15,057 nucleotides of DNA from JAQUGA01 sp038210985. Its GTDB lineage: Bacteria; Bacteroidota; Bacteroidia; Bacteroidales; WCHB1-69. Of the stretch, positions 7,838 to 14,907 are shown piece after piece. Position 1 is the first letter of the stretch, and each line of letters starts with the position of its first letter. A model generated the notes under the pieces. That model saw only the letters and a program-made list of their open reading frames with translations. It had not been told where the DNA came from and searched no databases. The translations under genes and the position numbers were made by a program. The stretch spans positions 1-15,057 of the forward strand of contig JBBQWB010000082.1 of the NCBI GenBank assembly GCA_038210985.1, given 5' to 3'.

Positions 7838-7967
7838 AGCTTTATTTTATGGTGCAATTTACAACTTTTAAGAAACCATAGCACTTTTATACTGCATTAT
7901 TTTAATAAAATAAACAGGTTACAAACTTCCAGCAAAACTAAACCGTCTTCGGCATTCTCTTTTTAAT

Positions 7968-7975
7968 TAAATTTG
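7968..7975 (+). promoter_or_regulatory. Candidate -7 promoter element of GT-C gene
   Basis: TAAATTTG matches TAnnTTTG exactly and ends 24 bp before the ATG at 8000, the same spacing class as the other promoters in this window. No -33 TTG is obvious. Confidence 0.5.
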
Positions 7976-7999
7976 TCCTATTAAGTTTATAAAACGAAT

Positions 8000-9505
8000 A
8001 TGATTTTATTGAATAAAATTTTGTGTTTTTTAAAAAATAAATATCTACATATCATTCTGATAATCAGCATTCTTCCAATCCTGTTTTTAAATATAAACAA
8101 CAAACATGACTGGGGTGATGATTTTGCTCAATATCTCAATCAGGCAAAACATTTTGCACGAATTGAAAAACCAATAGAACCAAAAATTTTAGATTCTGAA
8201 AATTATGCTCCACTTGAAAGAGGTATAGGATTTTCGCTTATAATTGCTCCAGTTTACAACATTTTTGGAAATAATATTAACGCATTTATATCCTTAATTT
8301 CCTTATCGTTATTTTTACTGGGAATGGTTTTATACTCCATTTTTAAAACCCAATTTCACAAAAAACAAGAACTGATTATTCCTTTTGTTTTAGTAATTTT
8401 AGTTTTGTACAACTATCGCACACTGCTTCTAAAAATGGAAATCCTCCCAATTTTTCCCTTTATGCTACTTCTTTATCTTTGTATTTTGATGTTTGAAAAG
8501 AAGAGCATTATTTATTCAACCTACTTATTACCAATAACAATAGGTTTTTTAATCTCCGTTTGGAACATTGGTTTGGCATTTTATTTAGCAATTATATTAT
8601 ATCTGTTATATTTCTTAATCAAAAAACACACTAATAAAAAGTTGAAACAATTAGTTTTCACAATATTAGCTCCTATTATTTCGTATTTCCTAATCAAATT
8701 TATTGTTACTGGACATTTTTCATCACAAAACTTAATGTGGTACACACAAGTTTTTATAAGCGAAAATTTCTATAAAGTCTTTCAGGAAAACTCAACCTTT
8801 TACTTAAATACGTTTAAGCTATTTTTTGAACAAGAAGTTTGGGCTTGGGCGAACATTTTGATTAAAGATTTTGCGTTAGTTTTTTTTATTATTGGAATAT
8901 TTAACAAATGGAGATCAAAAATTGAATTGATGGATGTCTTTTTCATCGTTTATGTTTTTGTAATTCTTTTATATCCTTATCAAGAGGCTGGAATTAGATT
9001 TTTGCTTCCACTAATTCCAATTATTTTAATGTATATCGTAAAAGGAATTTATAGCATATCGCTTAAAATAAATGTTTTAAAAGAAAAATTGGCAATTGGT
9101 TTTTTAATTGTAGTAATACTTAGCAACGCAATTAATTTTAAAAGCACAATTAAAGATGGTGATTCAAAAATTATTGGACCAAACAGCACCGAAGCTCAAG
9201 AAGCATTTATTGCAATTCGCCGATTAGTTCCAGAAAACGACATTGTATGTTTTGCAAAACCTCTGGCATTGCATTTTTACACCGAGCGAAAGGCTTTATC
9301 AACCGAAAAATATGCGGGAATAAATGAGCTCAAAAATCGCATGGAAACATTTCAGACTGAATTTCTTTTAGTCTGCAAGGATAAAAAGCAGAAAGCGGTA
9401 TATATAGAAAACTTAGATAAGGATGTATCGGAGTGTTCTGACTTTATTGAGATATGGGAAAATCGAAATTTCGTGATGTATCAAACAATATTAAATCGAA
9501 AGTGA
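8000..9505 (+). CDS. GT-C membrane glycosyltransferase (ArnT/PMT-like family 39)
   Basis: A 501-residue polytopic inner-membrane protein. The first membrane helix (about 16-32) is followed by the extracytoplasmic loop motif HDWGDDFAQYLNQAKH (36-51), with an Asp pair at 40-41 where GT-C enzymes carry the catalytic acid. YAPLERGIGFSLIIAPVYNIFG spans 69-90 and corresponds to the family's typical second-loop and helix motif. Around nine or ten further hydrophobic helices run to about 380. A C-terminal extracytoplasmic domain (about 384-501, with IRRLVPENDIVCFAKPLALHFYTERKALS) follows, as in ArnT-like proteins. The likely reaction is transfer of a sugar from a polyprenyl-phosphate donor to a lipid, glycan or protein outside the membrane; the acceptor is unknown. 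It stands alone with its own promoter, and its stop is 3 bp from the convergent gene's stop with no terminator between them. Confidence 0.8.
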   Translation: MILLNKILCFLKNKYLHIILIISILPILFLNINNKHDWGDDFAQYLNQAKHFARIEKPIEPKILDSENYAPLERGIGFSLIIAPVYNIFGNNINAFISLISLSLFLLGMVLYSIFKTQFHKKQELIIPFVLVILVLYNYRTLLLKMEILPIFPFMLLLYLCILMFEKKSIIYSTYLLPITIGFLISVWNIGLAFYLAIILYLLYFLIKKHTNKKLKQLVFTILAPIISYFLIKFIVTGHFSSQNLMWYTQVFISENFYKVFQENSTFYLNTFKLFFEQEVWAWANILIKDFALVFFIIGIFNKWRSKIELMDVFFIVYVFVILLYPYQEAGIRFLLPLIPIILMYIVKGIYSISLKINVLKEKLAIGFLIVVILSNAINFKSTIKDGDSKIIGPNSTEAQEAFIAIRRLVPENDIVCFAKPLALHFYTERKALSTEKYAGINELKNRMETFQTEFLLVCKDKKQKAVYIENLDKDVSECSDFIEIWENRNFVMYQTILNRK

Positions 9506-9508
9506 TTT

Positions 9509-9868
9509 TTATTCATCTTCCGGTTTCATGTCTTTAATGATAATAAAAAAAGGGCCTTTAATTGTTTTTATCTCTTCGTACTCGCTAGTGCTGTTAGCTT
9601 TAAGTACTTTTTTAAGTTTAAGTTTTCCGGCAACAGAAACTTTCATGCCAGTCATTTCAATCAATTGTTCTGGTTTTACATCAAATGCCGAAATGTAATA
9701 ATCGTTTACTCTGTAAGCATCATATACTAAAGTTGTATCAAACATTCCAATTGTATTTACATCGGGAAGTTGTTCAATTTCATGAACTTGTGCCGAACAA
9801 TTTATTTTTATGAAAATAAATAAAACAATAAATATCAGATTTTTGCTAAACAACTTTTTCATAATCAT
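9509..9868 (-). CDS. Small secreted protein, unknown function
   Basis: A 119-residue protein with a Sec signal peptide (MKKLF, then a hydrophobic stretch IFIVLFIFI, predicted cleavage after SAQ at 27). The mature part is about 92 residues, looks mainly beta, and ends in a short acidic tail (MKPEDE). Nothing in it is recognisable as a known domain; phrases such as GMKVSVAGKLKLKKVL suggest beta strands. The first ATG was taken because its upstream bases are A/T-rich in the usual way; a second ATG two codons later (9860-9862) is equally possible. It is the last of three same-strand genes, 64 bp after the secreted TPR protein, with no clear promoter in that gap, so cotranscription is likely. Confidence 0.75.
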   Translation of the reverse strand: MIMKKLFSKNLIFIVLFIFIKINCSAQVHEIEQLPDVNTIGMFDTTLVYDAYRVNDYYISAFDVKPEQLIEMTGMKVSVAGKLKLKKVLKANSTSEYEEIKTIKGPFFIIIKDMKPEDE

Positions 9869-9932
9869 TAATTTGAATGCACTAAAATACGAAATAAAAT
9901 CAATAAAATAGTTTTTATTAAACCCAGCTTTA

Positions 9933-10763
9933 TTAATTACCAGTTTTCTTTTTCAACACGGTCTTAATAGTTTCCACTAAATCTATTTTTTTATTTTCAA
10001 CCAACATCGCTCCTATTATTTGAGAAGCAGGAAGTGAGTAGTCTTGTGAAACCTCTTCTGTATTCATATTCCTACCACCAAATTCTTTATTCATATCCCA
10101 ATCGATGCGAAATTTTACATCGTATTTTTTTTCTGTTTTAGATGTTTCGGCACTCAAAATATCGTAGGCTTGTTTTTTTTCGAACACCAAACTTTGACCT
10201 GTAAAATGCAGAAATTCTCCATTCACTCTAATCGTTCTCAATATTAAATATTCTTGCGGTATAGAACGAACAACATACTCCTCTTTTATATCTGTCGATT
10301 TTAAATAATCGGGATTAAGCTCCTGTTGATTTATGTAATACGACCACAAGCAAGCATCTTCAATAGCTCCTTCTATCATTTGGTTATCCGAAACATCGTT
10401 TAACCCCTCCCATCCTCTTGTAAGTGCTTTTTCGAACATCAACATTCGCGAATATGTTTGAACTATTCGAGTATAGGTCATTTCCTTCGTGTTATTTGAG
10501 TTTTTCACGTTTAATTCAATAGATTTTTCAAAAAAGTAAATGGCTGAATCCATTTTACCTTTCTCGGCATAAAGCACACCTAGAAAATGGCAAGTACCAT
10601 GAAAAGGCTTATCCTCATTGTATGTTTCTAGAAACAAAGACATCGATTCTTCAGGATTACTTGTTGCAAAATTTAATGCATCAAAAAACTTTTCGCTTTG
10701 TGAAAAAACGGATTTACTAAAAACAACCATTAAAAACACACTCAATAATAGCTTTGCTTTCAT
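9933..10763 (-). CDS. Secreted TPR-containing protein, unknown function
   Basis: A 276-residue protein with a Sec signal peptide (MKAKLLLSVFLMVVFSKSVFSQ, cleavage near 22), predicted to be periplasmic or surface exposed. Residues about 56-87 form a recognisable TPR (GTCHFLGVLYAEKGKMDSAI, then a paired helix), flanked by similar helical hairpins before and after (about 25-50 and 95-120). The C-terminal half (about 165-270) contains a region with KYDVKFRIDWDMNKEFGG that I cannot assign. It begins 10 bp after the methyltransferase stop, so it is almost certainly in the same transcript. This type of secreted TPR protein is common in Bacteroidota and usually a scaffold; no partner can be named. 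Confidence 0.8.
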   Translation of the reverse strand: MKAKLLLSVFLMVVFSKSVFSQSEKFFDALNFATSNPEESMSLFLETYNEDKPFHGTCHFLGVLYAEKGKMDSAIYFFEKSIELNVKNSNNTKEMTYTRIVQTYSRMLMFEKALTRGWEGLNDVSDNQMIEGAIEDACLWSYYINQQELNPDYLKSTDIKEEYVVRSIPQEYLILRTIRVNGEFLHFTGQSLVFEKKQAYDILSAETSKTEKKYDVKFRIDWDMNKEFGGRNMNTEEVSQDYSLPASQIIGAMLVENKKIDLVETIKTVLKKKTGN

Positions 10764-10773
10764 TTTTTATAAA

Positions 10774-11937
10774 TTAAATAGATAATAGTTTTTCAAGATG
10801 ATGTTGTCTTACTCCAAAAATCTTTTTGAGCTCAGCAATTTTTTCAATAATTTCAATAGATGGTTGACTTTTGACTCCTTTTGAAATTCCGACAATCAAT
10901 ACATTTTTAGGAGTATGTTCTGTTTCGATAAACTCAAAAACATTGGTTTTGTATCCAAATGCCTCAAGTATCAAAGCTCTGATAGTGTCGGTTAATATTT
11001 CTGCTTGTCGTTCTTTCAAAATTCCGTATTCGGTTATGGCAGCAATTGGGTCAATTGGATTAATTTCCGAACGAATTTGTTTGTGACAACATGGTGCACA
11101 AACAATAACTTTTGCATTTTTAGTTATTCCTTGAGCAATTGCCTCATCGGTTGCCGTGTCGCACGCATGTAAAGCAATTAAAATATCAATTGATGAAAGC
11201 TCCGTTTCCTTAATACTGCCTTGAATAAAGTTTAATTTTTCGAATCCACACTTTTTAGATATTAAATTACATTTATCTACCAATTCTTGTCGTATTTCGA
11301 CACCAGTAATCGTAGGTTTAAAAACCATTTTTCTACTCAGGTAATCGTATAGAGCAAACGTCAAATAACCTTTTCCACTTCCCATATCCACAATTGAAAA
11401 AGACCTATCGACATTAATATTTTTAATAATACCTTCAATAATTTCGATGTATTTGTTTATTTGCTTGTATTTATCCTGCATACTTGGTTTAACTCGCCAC
11501 TCGTTGTCTAATATTCCCAGTTCTTGCAAATAAACATTTTGAGTGGTATCAATCAATCGTTTTTTGGTCTTATCATGGCTCAAATCGACAATTTTAGCTT
11601 CCTCTATCTCGATGCTTTTAACAACTGCTTTGTTTGTTTTTGCCGAAAAATGATACTCATTGAGTTTCGTATCAAACAACACTTGATTAAACTCATTGGA
11701 GATTAATTGAATAATAATCTCCATCGATTCTTCAAACGAATAATTCTTTGTAATGTCTTTTGTAGAATATCGATATACGAAATTAATCAATGCCCCTTTT
11801 TTAATTATAATAGGTTTTACAATAACACTTTTTATATCCGAATTTTGATTTCGCTTCTGAGATATTATCATGCGAACAAAAGTTTCGTCATAAATACTAG
11901 TTTTTACAGTATTCAAAAAATCGCTAAGTGAAATCAT
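10774..11937 (-). CDS. SAM-dependent methyltransferase, Methyltransf_32 type
   Basis: A 387-residue cytoplasmic class I methyltransferase. The N-terminal 120 residues form a separate alpha/beta region. HDKTKKRLI (121-129) and YLQELGI lead into the Rossmann fold, with SAM-binding motif I VDMGSGKGYLTFAL (183-196), an acidic VEIRQELVDKC (213-223) that should hold the ribose hydroxyls, ALHACDTATDEAI (255-267) and the cysteine-rich CAPCCHKQ (280-287). EHTPKNVLIVG at 340-350 is near the C-terminus. This set fits the Methyltransf_32 family, which includes METTL25/RRNAD1-like proteins. The substrate is not known; RNA is a reasonable guess from relatives. The start ATG lies about 24 bp after an exact TAnnTTTG. 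It is the first gene of a three-gene transcript, whose other two members are secreted, so shared function is doubtful. Confidence 0.85.
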   Translation of the reverse strand: MISLSDFLNTVKTSIYDETFVRMIISQKRNQNSDIKSVIVKPIIIKKGALINFVYRYSTKDITKNYSFEESMEIIIQLISNEFNQVLFDTKLNEYHFSAKTNKAVVKSIEIEEAKIVDLSHDKTKKRLIDTTQNVYLQELGILDNEWRVKPSMQDKYKQINKYIEIIEGIIKNINVDRSFSIVDMGSGKGYLTFALYDYLSRKMVFKPTITGVEIRQELVDKCNLISKKCGFEKLNFIQGSIKETELSSIDILIALHACDTATDEAIAQGITKNAKVIVCAPCCHKQIRSEINPIDPIAAITEYGILKERQAEILTDTIRALILEAFGYKTNVFEFIETEHTPKNVLIVGISKGVKSQPSIEIIEKIAELKKIFGVRQHHLEKLLSI

Positions 11938-11961
11938 AAAGAATTATTTATTTAATATTTG

Positions 11962-11969
11962 CAAATATA
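11962..11969 (-). promoter_or_regulatory. -7 promoter element of the methyltransferase operon
   Basis: On the minus strand this reads TATATTTG, an exact TAnnTTTG, placed 24 bp before the ATG of the methyltransferase gene. No -33 TTG is clear. It would drive the three-gene transcript running down to 9509. Confidence 0.5.
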
Positions 11970-12088
11970 AAACATTTAGTACTGAACTCGTTAAAAAAAA
12001 ACAGATGAATAAATGGTATTTGCATAAAAATACTGAGTTTTCGTGCAAGAAGTATTTATGAGTTTAAGCCAAGTATGGAAAATAATTT

Positions 12089-12096
12089 TAAATTTG
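12089..12096 (+). promoter_or_regulatory. Candidate -7 promoter element of beta-propeller gene
   Basis: TAAATTTG is an exact TAnnTTTG, giving a leader of roughly 50 nt before the ATG at 12152. A near repeat of it (TATAAATTTTG, one T too many) follows directly at about 12097-12107 and could be an alternative. Confidence 0.45.
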
Positions 12097-12151
12097 TATA
12101 AATTTTGTCCGAAGATTGTGAATTAGTTTAGAGAGGAATCCAATTCTTTTT

Positions 12152-13756
12152 ATGAAAAAATCAAAAAAGCTAATTGTGGGTGCAATAATAATCGTATTTA
12201 TTATCACACTTTGCTTAATAATTTACACATGGCAATCCATTAAAAATAAATCCAAAAAAGATTTAAAAGTAAATGAGCTAATTGATTCTATTCCAGATTT
12301 TTCATCACTTCCAGATACCGTTTTTCCTTCCGCAATGGTATTAGAATTTGATATTCATTTGTACGACACTATTACAAGTGGCGAATTGAATTCATTAGAA
12401 GATTTATATAAAGATTTGCCAGGCATATTTACTTTCAGAGGTGGGAGCAAAAGAAACCACCCCAATAAAGGACATATTACAGGTAGTCCATCCTGTGTTG
12501 AAACCGAATGGGCGTTTCAAACTGAATTCGACACAACAATGACTAAATTTGGTCAATGGGGAGGAGGAACTGGCTGGACAGGGCAACCTCTGTTAATTAA
12601 ATGGCCAGATTCGCTCAAAAATCATTACTCAAAAAATCAGGATACTTTGATATATGGTTTTTCAGATGAAGAAATAATTTTTACTTCCTTATGTGGCGAT
12701 ATTTTCTTTTTAAATCCTGAAACTGGAAAACCTACCAGGAAAAGTATTTCTATCGGCAACATATTAAAAGGGACACCAAGTATTGATCCTTCTATGAATG
12801 GGCTACTTTATGTGGGACATGGCGTACCTCGTTCAAATGCTTTTGGGATTTCTGTGATAAATTTATTTACTCATAAGATTATACAGTTTTTTAATGGACT
12901 TGATTCTTTTGCGTGGAAAAGATGGGGAGCTTTTGATTCTTCTCCTATTGTAGTAGGACAGTTTTTGTTCTGGCCTGGTGAAAATGGATTAGTTTATAAG
13001 TTTTTTCGCACTCCCGACGGGCTCATTCCTCATTCCGTATTGCGTTATAGTTTAAGAGGACAAGTTGCACCTGGTATTGAATCCTCAATCGCCGTTTTCA
13101 AAAATTATGGCTACTTTGGCGACAATCATGGCAATATAATTTGCTTTAATCTAAACAATTTAAAGCCCGTATGGCGTTATAATAATTTAGATGACACCGA
13201 TGCAACCATTGTGATTGAAGAAGAAAAAGGCATACCATATATTTATACGGGCTCGGAAATGGACAAACAGCACTACAATGGTTTTGCACAGATTGCTAAA
13301 ATTAATGGACTTAACGGCAATGTTATTTGGCAACAAAAAATCAAATGTAGAAACCTAATACGGAATGAAAAAAAATATGATGGCGGGATGTTTTCGACAC
13401 CCTTATTAGGCGATGGGAATTGTAGTGATTTGATTTTTTGTACTGTTTCATTGCCAGATTCTTCATTGAAGGCAGATTTGATTGCTTTTAGTAAAAATGA
13501 TGGCACTATTAAATGGAAACTGAGGTTAGATTCATGGTCGTGGCCTTCACCCGTGCCATTTTACAACGAACAAGATTCGCTATTTATTTTTACTGGAGAT
13601 GTGAATGGAAATATTTACCTGATTGAAGGAAGTATGGGAAAAGTGTTATTCAAAAAACAATTAGGTCAAACTTTCGAATCATCCCCACTTGTAATTGGCA
13701 ATTCGGCAATATTTGGTTCACGTGGTCGTAATGTTTATAAATTTTCTATAAAATAA
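12152..13756 (+). CDS. Membrane-anchored PQQ-like beta-propeller protein
   Basis: A 534-residue protein with one N-terminal membrane anchor: MKKSKK, then a hydrophobic helix (about 8-26), then a charged stalk. It should sit in the inner membrane with the bulk in the periplasm. After a linker, FTFRGGSKRNHPNKG (93-107) resembles the opening of BamB/PQQ-like propellers. Blade starts repeat along the chain: GQPLLI (144), GTPSID (207), SSPIVV (263), SSIAVF (311), STPLLG (415), PSPVPF (465) and SSPLVI (510). Blade ends show motifs such as DGTIKWKLRLD (450-460) and GNIICFNLNNLKPVWRY (327-343). Seven or eight blades are likely. No quinone-binding cysteine pair is evident, so a structural or binding role is more likely than dehydrogenase activity. 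It is probably monocistronic, with a promoter candidate upstream and a shared terminator downstream. Confidence 0.85.
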   Translation: MKKSKKLIVGAIIIVFIITLCLIIYTWQSIKNKSKKDLKVNELIDSIPDFSSLPDTVFPSAMVLEFDIHLYDTITSGELNSLEDLYKDLPGIFTFRGGSKRNHPNKGHITGSPSCVETEWAFQTEFDTTMTKFGQWGGGTGWTGQPLLIKWPDSLKNHYSKNQDTLIYGFSDEEIIFTSLCGDIFFLNPETGKPTRKSISIGNILKGTPSIDPSMNGLLYVGHGVPRSNAFGISVINLFTHKIIQFFNGLDSFAWKRWGAFDSSPIVVGQFLFWPGENGLVYKFFRTPDGLIPHSVLRYSLRGQVAPGIESSIAVFKNYGYFGDNHGNIICFNLNNLKPVWRYNNLDDTDATIVIEEEKGIPYIYTGSEMDKQHYNGFAQIAKINGLNGNVIWQQKIKCRNLIRNEKKYDGGMFSTPLLGDGNCSDLIFCTVSLPDSSLKADLIAFSKNDGTIKWKLRLDSWSWPSPVPFYNEQDSLFIFTGDVNGNIYLIEGSMGKVLFKKQLGQTFESSPLVIGNSAIFGSRGRNVYKFSIK

Positions 13757-14006
13757 TTTCACCTTTTATCCCTTCATGTTTGATGTGATTTTATATTTTT
13801 AGAAAATTACATTTTTCATAATATCAGTCATTCAGCAATAAAAAATTTCAAAAAGCTTTATTTGTCTCCTTTTAGACATTAGCAAATACAGACTTTTGGA
13901 AGTAATGAAAAAAATAAAACGGAACAATTTTTTGTTCCGTTTTATTATGTTTCACTCTATAAATAGAGCTAAGGTTTGCTAAGTTAAAAGCACATAACTA
14001 CTCCTA
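13757..14006. other. Convergent intergenic region
   Basis: A 250 bp AT-rich gap between the propeller gene and the convergent scramblase-like gene. Besides the strong hairpin listed separately it holds a perfect 6 bp inverted repeat, CTCTAT-AA-ATAGAG (13955-13968). I saw no ORF, RNA gene or promoter motif in it. Confidence 0.5.
13913..13946. terminator. Bidirectional terminator between convergent genes
   Basis: A perfect 15 bp stem (AATAAAACGGAACAA / TTGTTCCGTTTTATT) with loop TTTT lies between the propeller gene (plus) and the scramblase-like gene (minus). A-rich sequence on the left and T-rich on the right would let it serve both transcripts. It lies about 155 bp past the propeller stop and 60 bp past the scramblase-like stop. 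Confidence 0.85.
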
Positions 14007-14597
14007 TTATGATTTACTTTCTTTTAAAACCATATCAATGGTAATAGCTGCGGCAATAATTTTTATTTTGTTTCCAGTATTAGAATAGGAAGGGTCTATG
14101 TTTACATTGTATTTGTCGGCAGTTGTAAAAAATTCTTTAACTGCACCAGCCCATTTTTTTGTAATAACTCCAATTTGCGCACCTGTTCCATCTTTAATAA
14201 TAAAGTTCCACGCTTTCCAGTCGCCAGATATTTCGCCAATATATTGACCCATATTGTCCAAAATTTGAAAGTTAGGTTTCATAAACGTAAACTTTTGTTT
14301 AATAGTTCCAATTGGCACACCAGCTGCGTCTGTAATAATAATTTTTGACATAAAAAAAGTCCAACCTCGTTTAACGGATGCTTGAATTTCATTATTAGCA
14401 TTTACAATATCCAAGTGAAATGGCAGCATTGCTTTACTTAAAAATAAGCGAAGAAATTTATCGCTACCTGACAATTTTTGATTGATAGCTCCAATTTGTT
14501 CACCTGTTTCGTTGAACACTTTATAACTATTTTCAAATTTCAGAAAATTTACTTTTTCGTCAATAAAGTAGCTGTTTGTGTCAAAAAAATTACTCAT
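14007..14597 (-). CDS. Scramblase / LURP-one-like beta-barrel protein
   Basis: A 196-residue protein resembling the phospholipid scramblase / LURP-one-related (Tubby-like) fold. Four copies of a G-x-x-IG-x-I hairpin motif are visible: ETGEQIGAINQK (30-41), AAGVPIGTIKQK (91-102), NMGQYIGEISG (115-125) and GTGAQIGVITKKW (137-149). KEFFTTADKYNVNID (154-168) is the typical late strand, and a hydrophobic C-terminal helix (about 178-191, IKIIAAAITIDMVL) may bury in or contact membrane. Bacterial members are poorly characterised; lipid binding is a possibility, and scrambling activity should not be assumed. The ATG giving MSNFFDTNSYF was chosen over an in-frame TTG 17 codons upstream, because that TTG sits in an AATATTTG sequence one base off the TAnnTTTG promoter consensus. 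No signal peptide is visible, so a cytoplasmic or inner-face location is likely. Confidence 0.8.
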   Translation of the reverse strand: MSNFFDTNSYFIDEKVNFLKFENSYKVFNETGEQIGAINQKLSGSDKFLRLFLSKAMLPFHLDIVNANNEIQASVKRGWTFFMSKIIITDAAGVPIGTIKQKFTFMKPNFQILDNMGQYIGEISGDWKAWNFIIKDGTGAQIGVITKKWAGAVKEFFTTADKYNVNIDPSYSNTGNKIKIIAAAITIDMVLKESKS

Positions 14598-14652
14598 GTT
14601 TATCAGTTTTAAATTAATTCCTACTCTTAGGCTTTTCGGTTCCGCCAAATAT

Positions 14653-14835
14653 TTAATTACTTATTTTTATAAATTTAAAAATCTTCGATTCAACTATAGT
14701 ACTTAGTTTTATAAAGTAATTGTCGTTCGACAAAAAATCAATATTAATTTCGTTTATCGCATTTCCTCTTTCTACTATATTTTCAATGCTATTTAATATT
14801 TTATTGTTAAGTTTCACAAGGTTGTCGTTTTTCAA
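14653..14835 (-). CDS. Possible small ORF (54-60 residues), unknown
   Basis: An open frame of 60 codons with no ATG: it would start at TTG (14833-14835) or, in frame, at a GTG six codons later (14815-14817). The product would be Asn/Ile/Lys-rich (KLNNKILNSIENIVERGNAI) with no signal peptide, membrane helix or recognisable domain. What favours it is an exact promoter element just upstream (complement of 14852-14859) and its orientation towards the scramblase-like gene, whose ATG is 55 bp after its stop. Against it are the non-ATG start, the biased composition in AT-rich DNA and the neighbouring transposon edge. It may be a gene remnant. Confidence 0.3.
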   Translation of the reverse strand: MKNDNLVKLNNKILNSIENIVERGNAINEINIDFLSNDNYFIKLSTIVESKIFKFIKISN

Positions 14836-14851
14836 CTTGCCTAATAGTTTT

Positions 14852-14859
14852 CAAAGATA
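14852..14859 (-). promoter_or_regulatory. -7 promoter element at the transposon edge
   Basis: On the minus strand this is TATCTTTG, an exact TAnnTTTG and identical to the one before the T9SS cargo gene. It lies 48 bp beyond the transposase stop codon and points away from it, towards the small ORF and the scramblase-like gene. Whether it is inside or outside the mobile element cannot be decided without the element's terminal repeat. Confidence 0.45.
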
Positions 14860-14907
14860 GTATTTTATTTTTAAATTCAATAGGTTTTTTATTAAATATT
14901 TTAGGAT

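Noticed and set aside
10871..11931. Plus-strand ORFs opposite the methyltransferase gene
   Set aside because: They are antisense shadows of a clear methyltransferase frame, with compositions typical of reverse-strand noise.
12131..12137. Shine-Dalgarno site GAGAGGA for the propeller gene
   Set aside because: It lies 14 bp from the ATG, too far for a normal ribosome binding site, and this phylum rarely uses such sites.
13273..13506. Minus-strand 77-codon ORF inside the propeller gene
   Set aside because: It is antisense to the blade repeats and has no independent promoter or domain.
14598..14648. Longer scramblase-like protein beginning MAEPKSLRVG
   Set aside because: It would need a TTG start lying inside a promoter-like AATATTTG, and the ATG at 14597 begins where family similarity begins.
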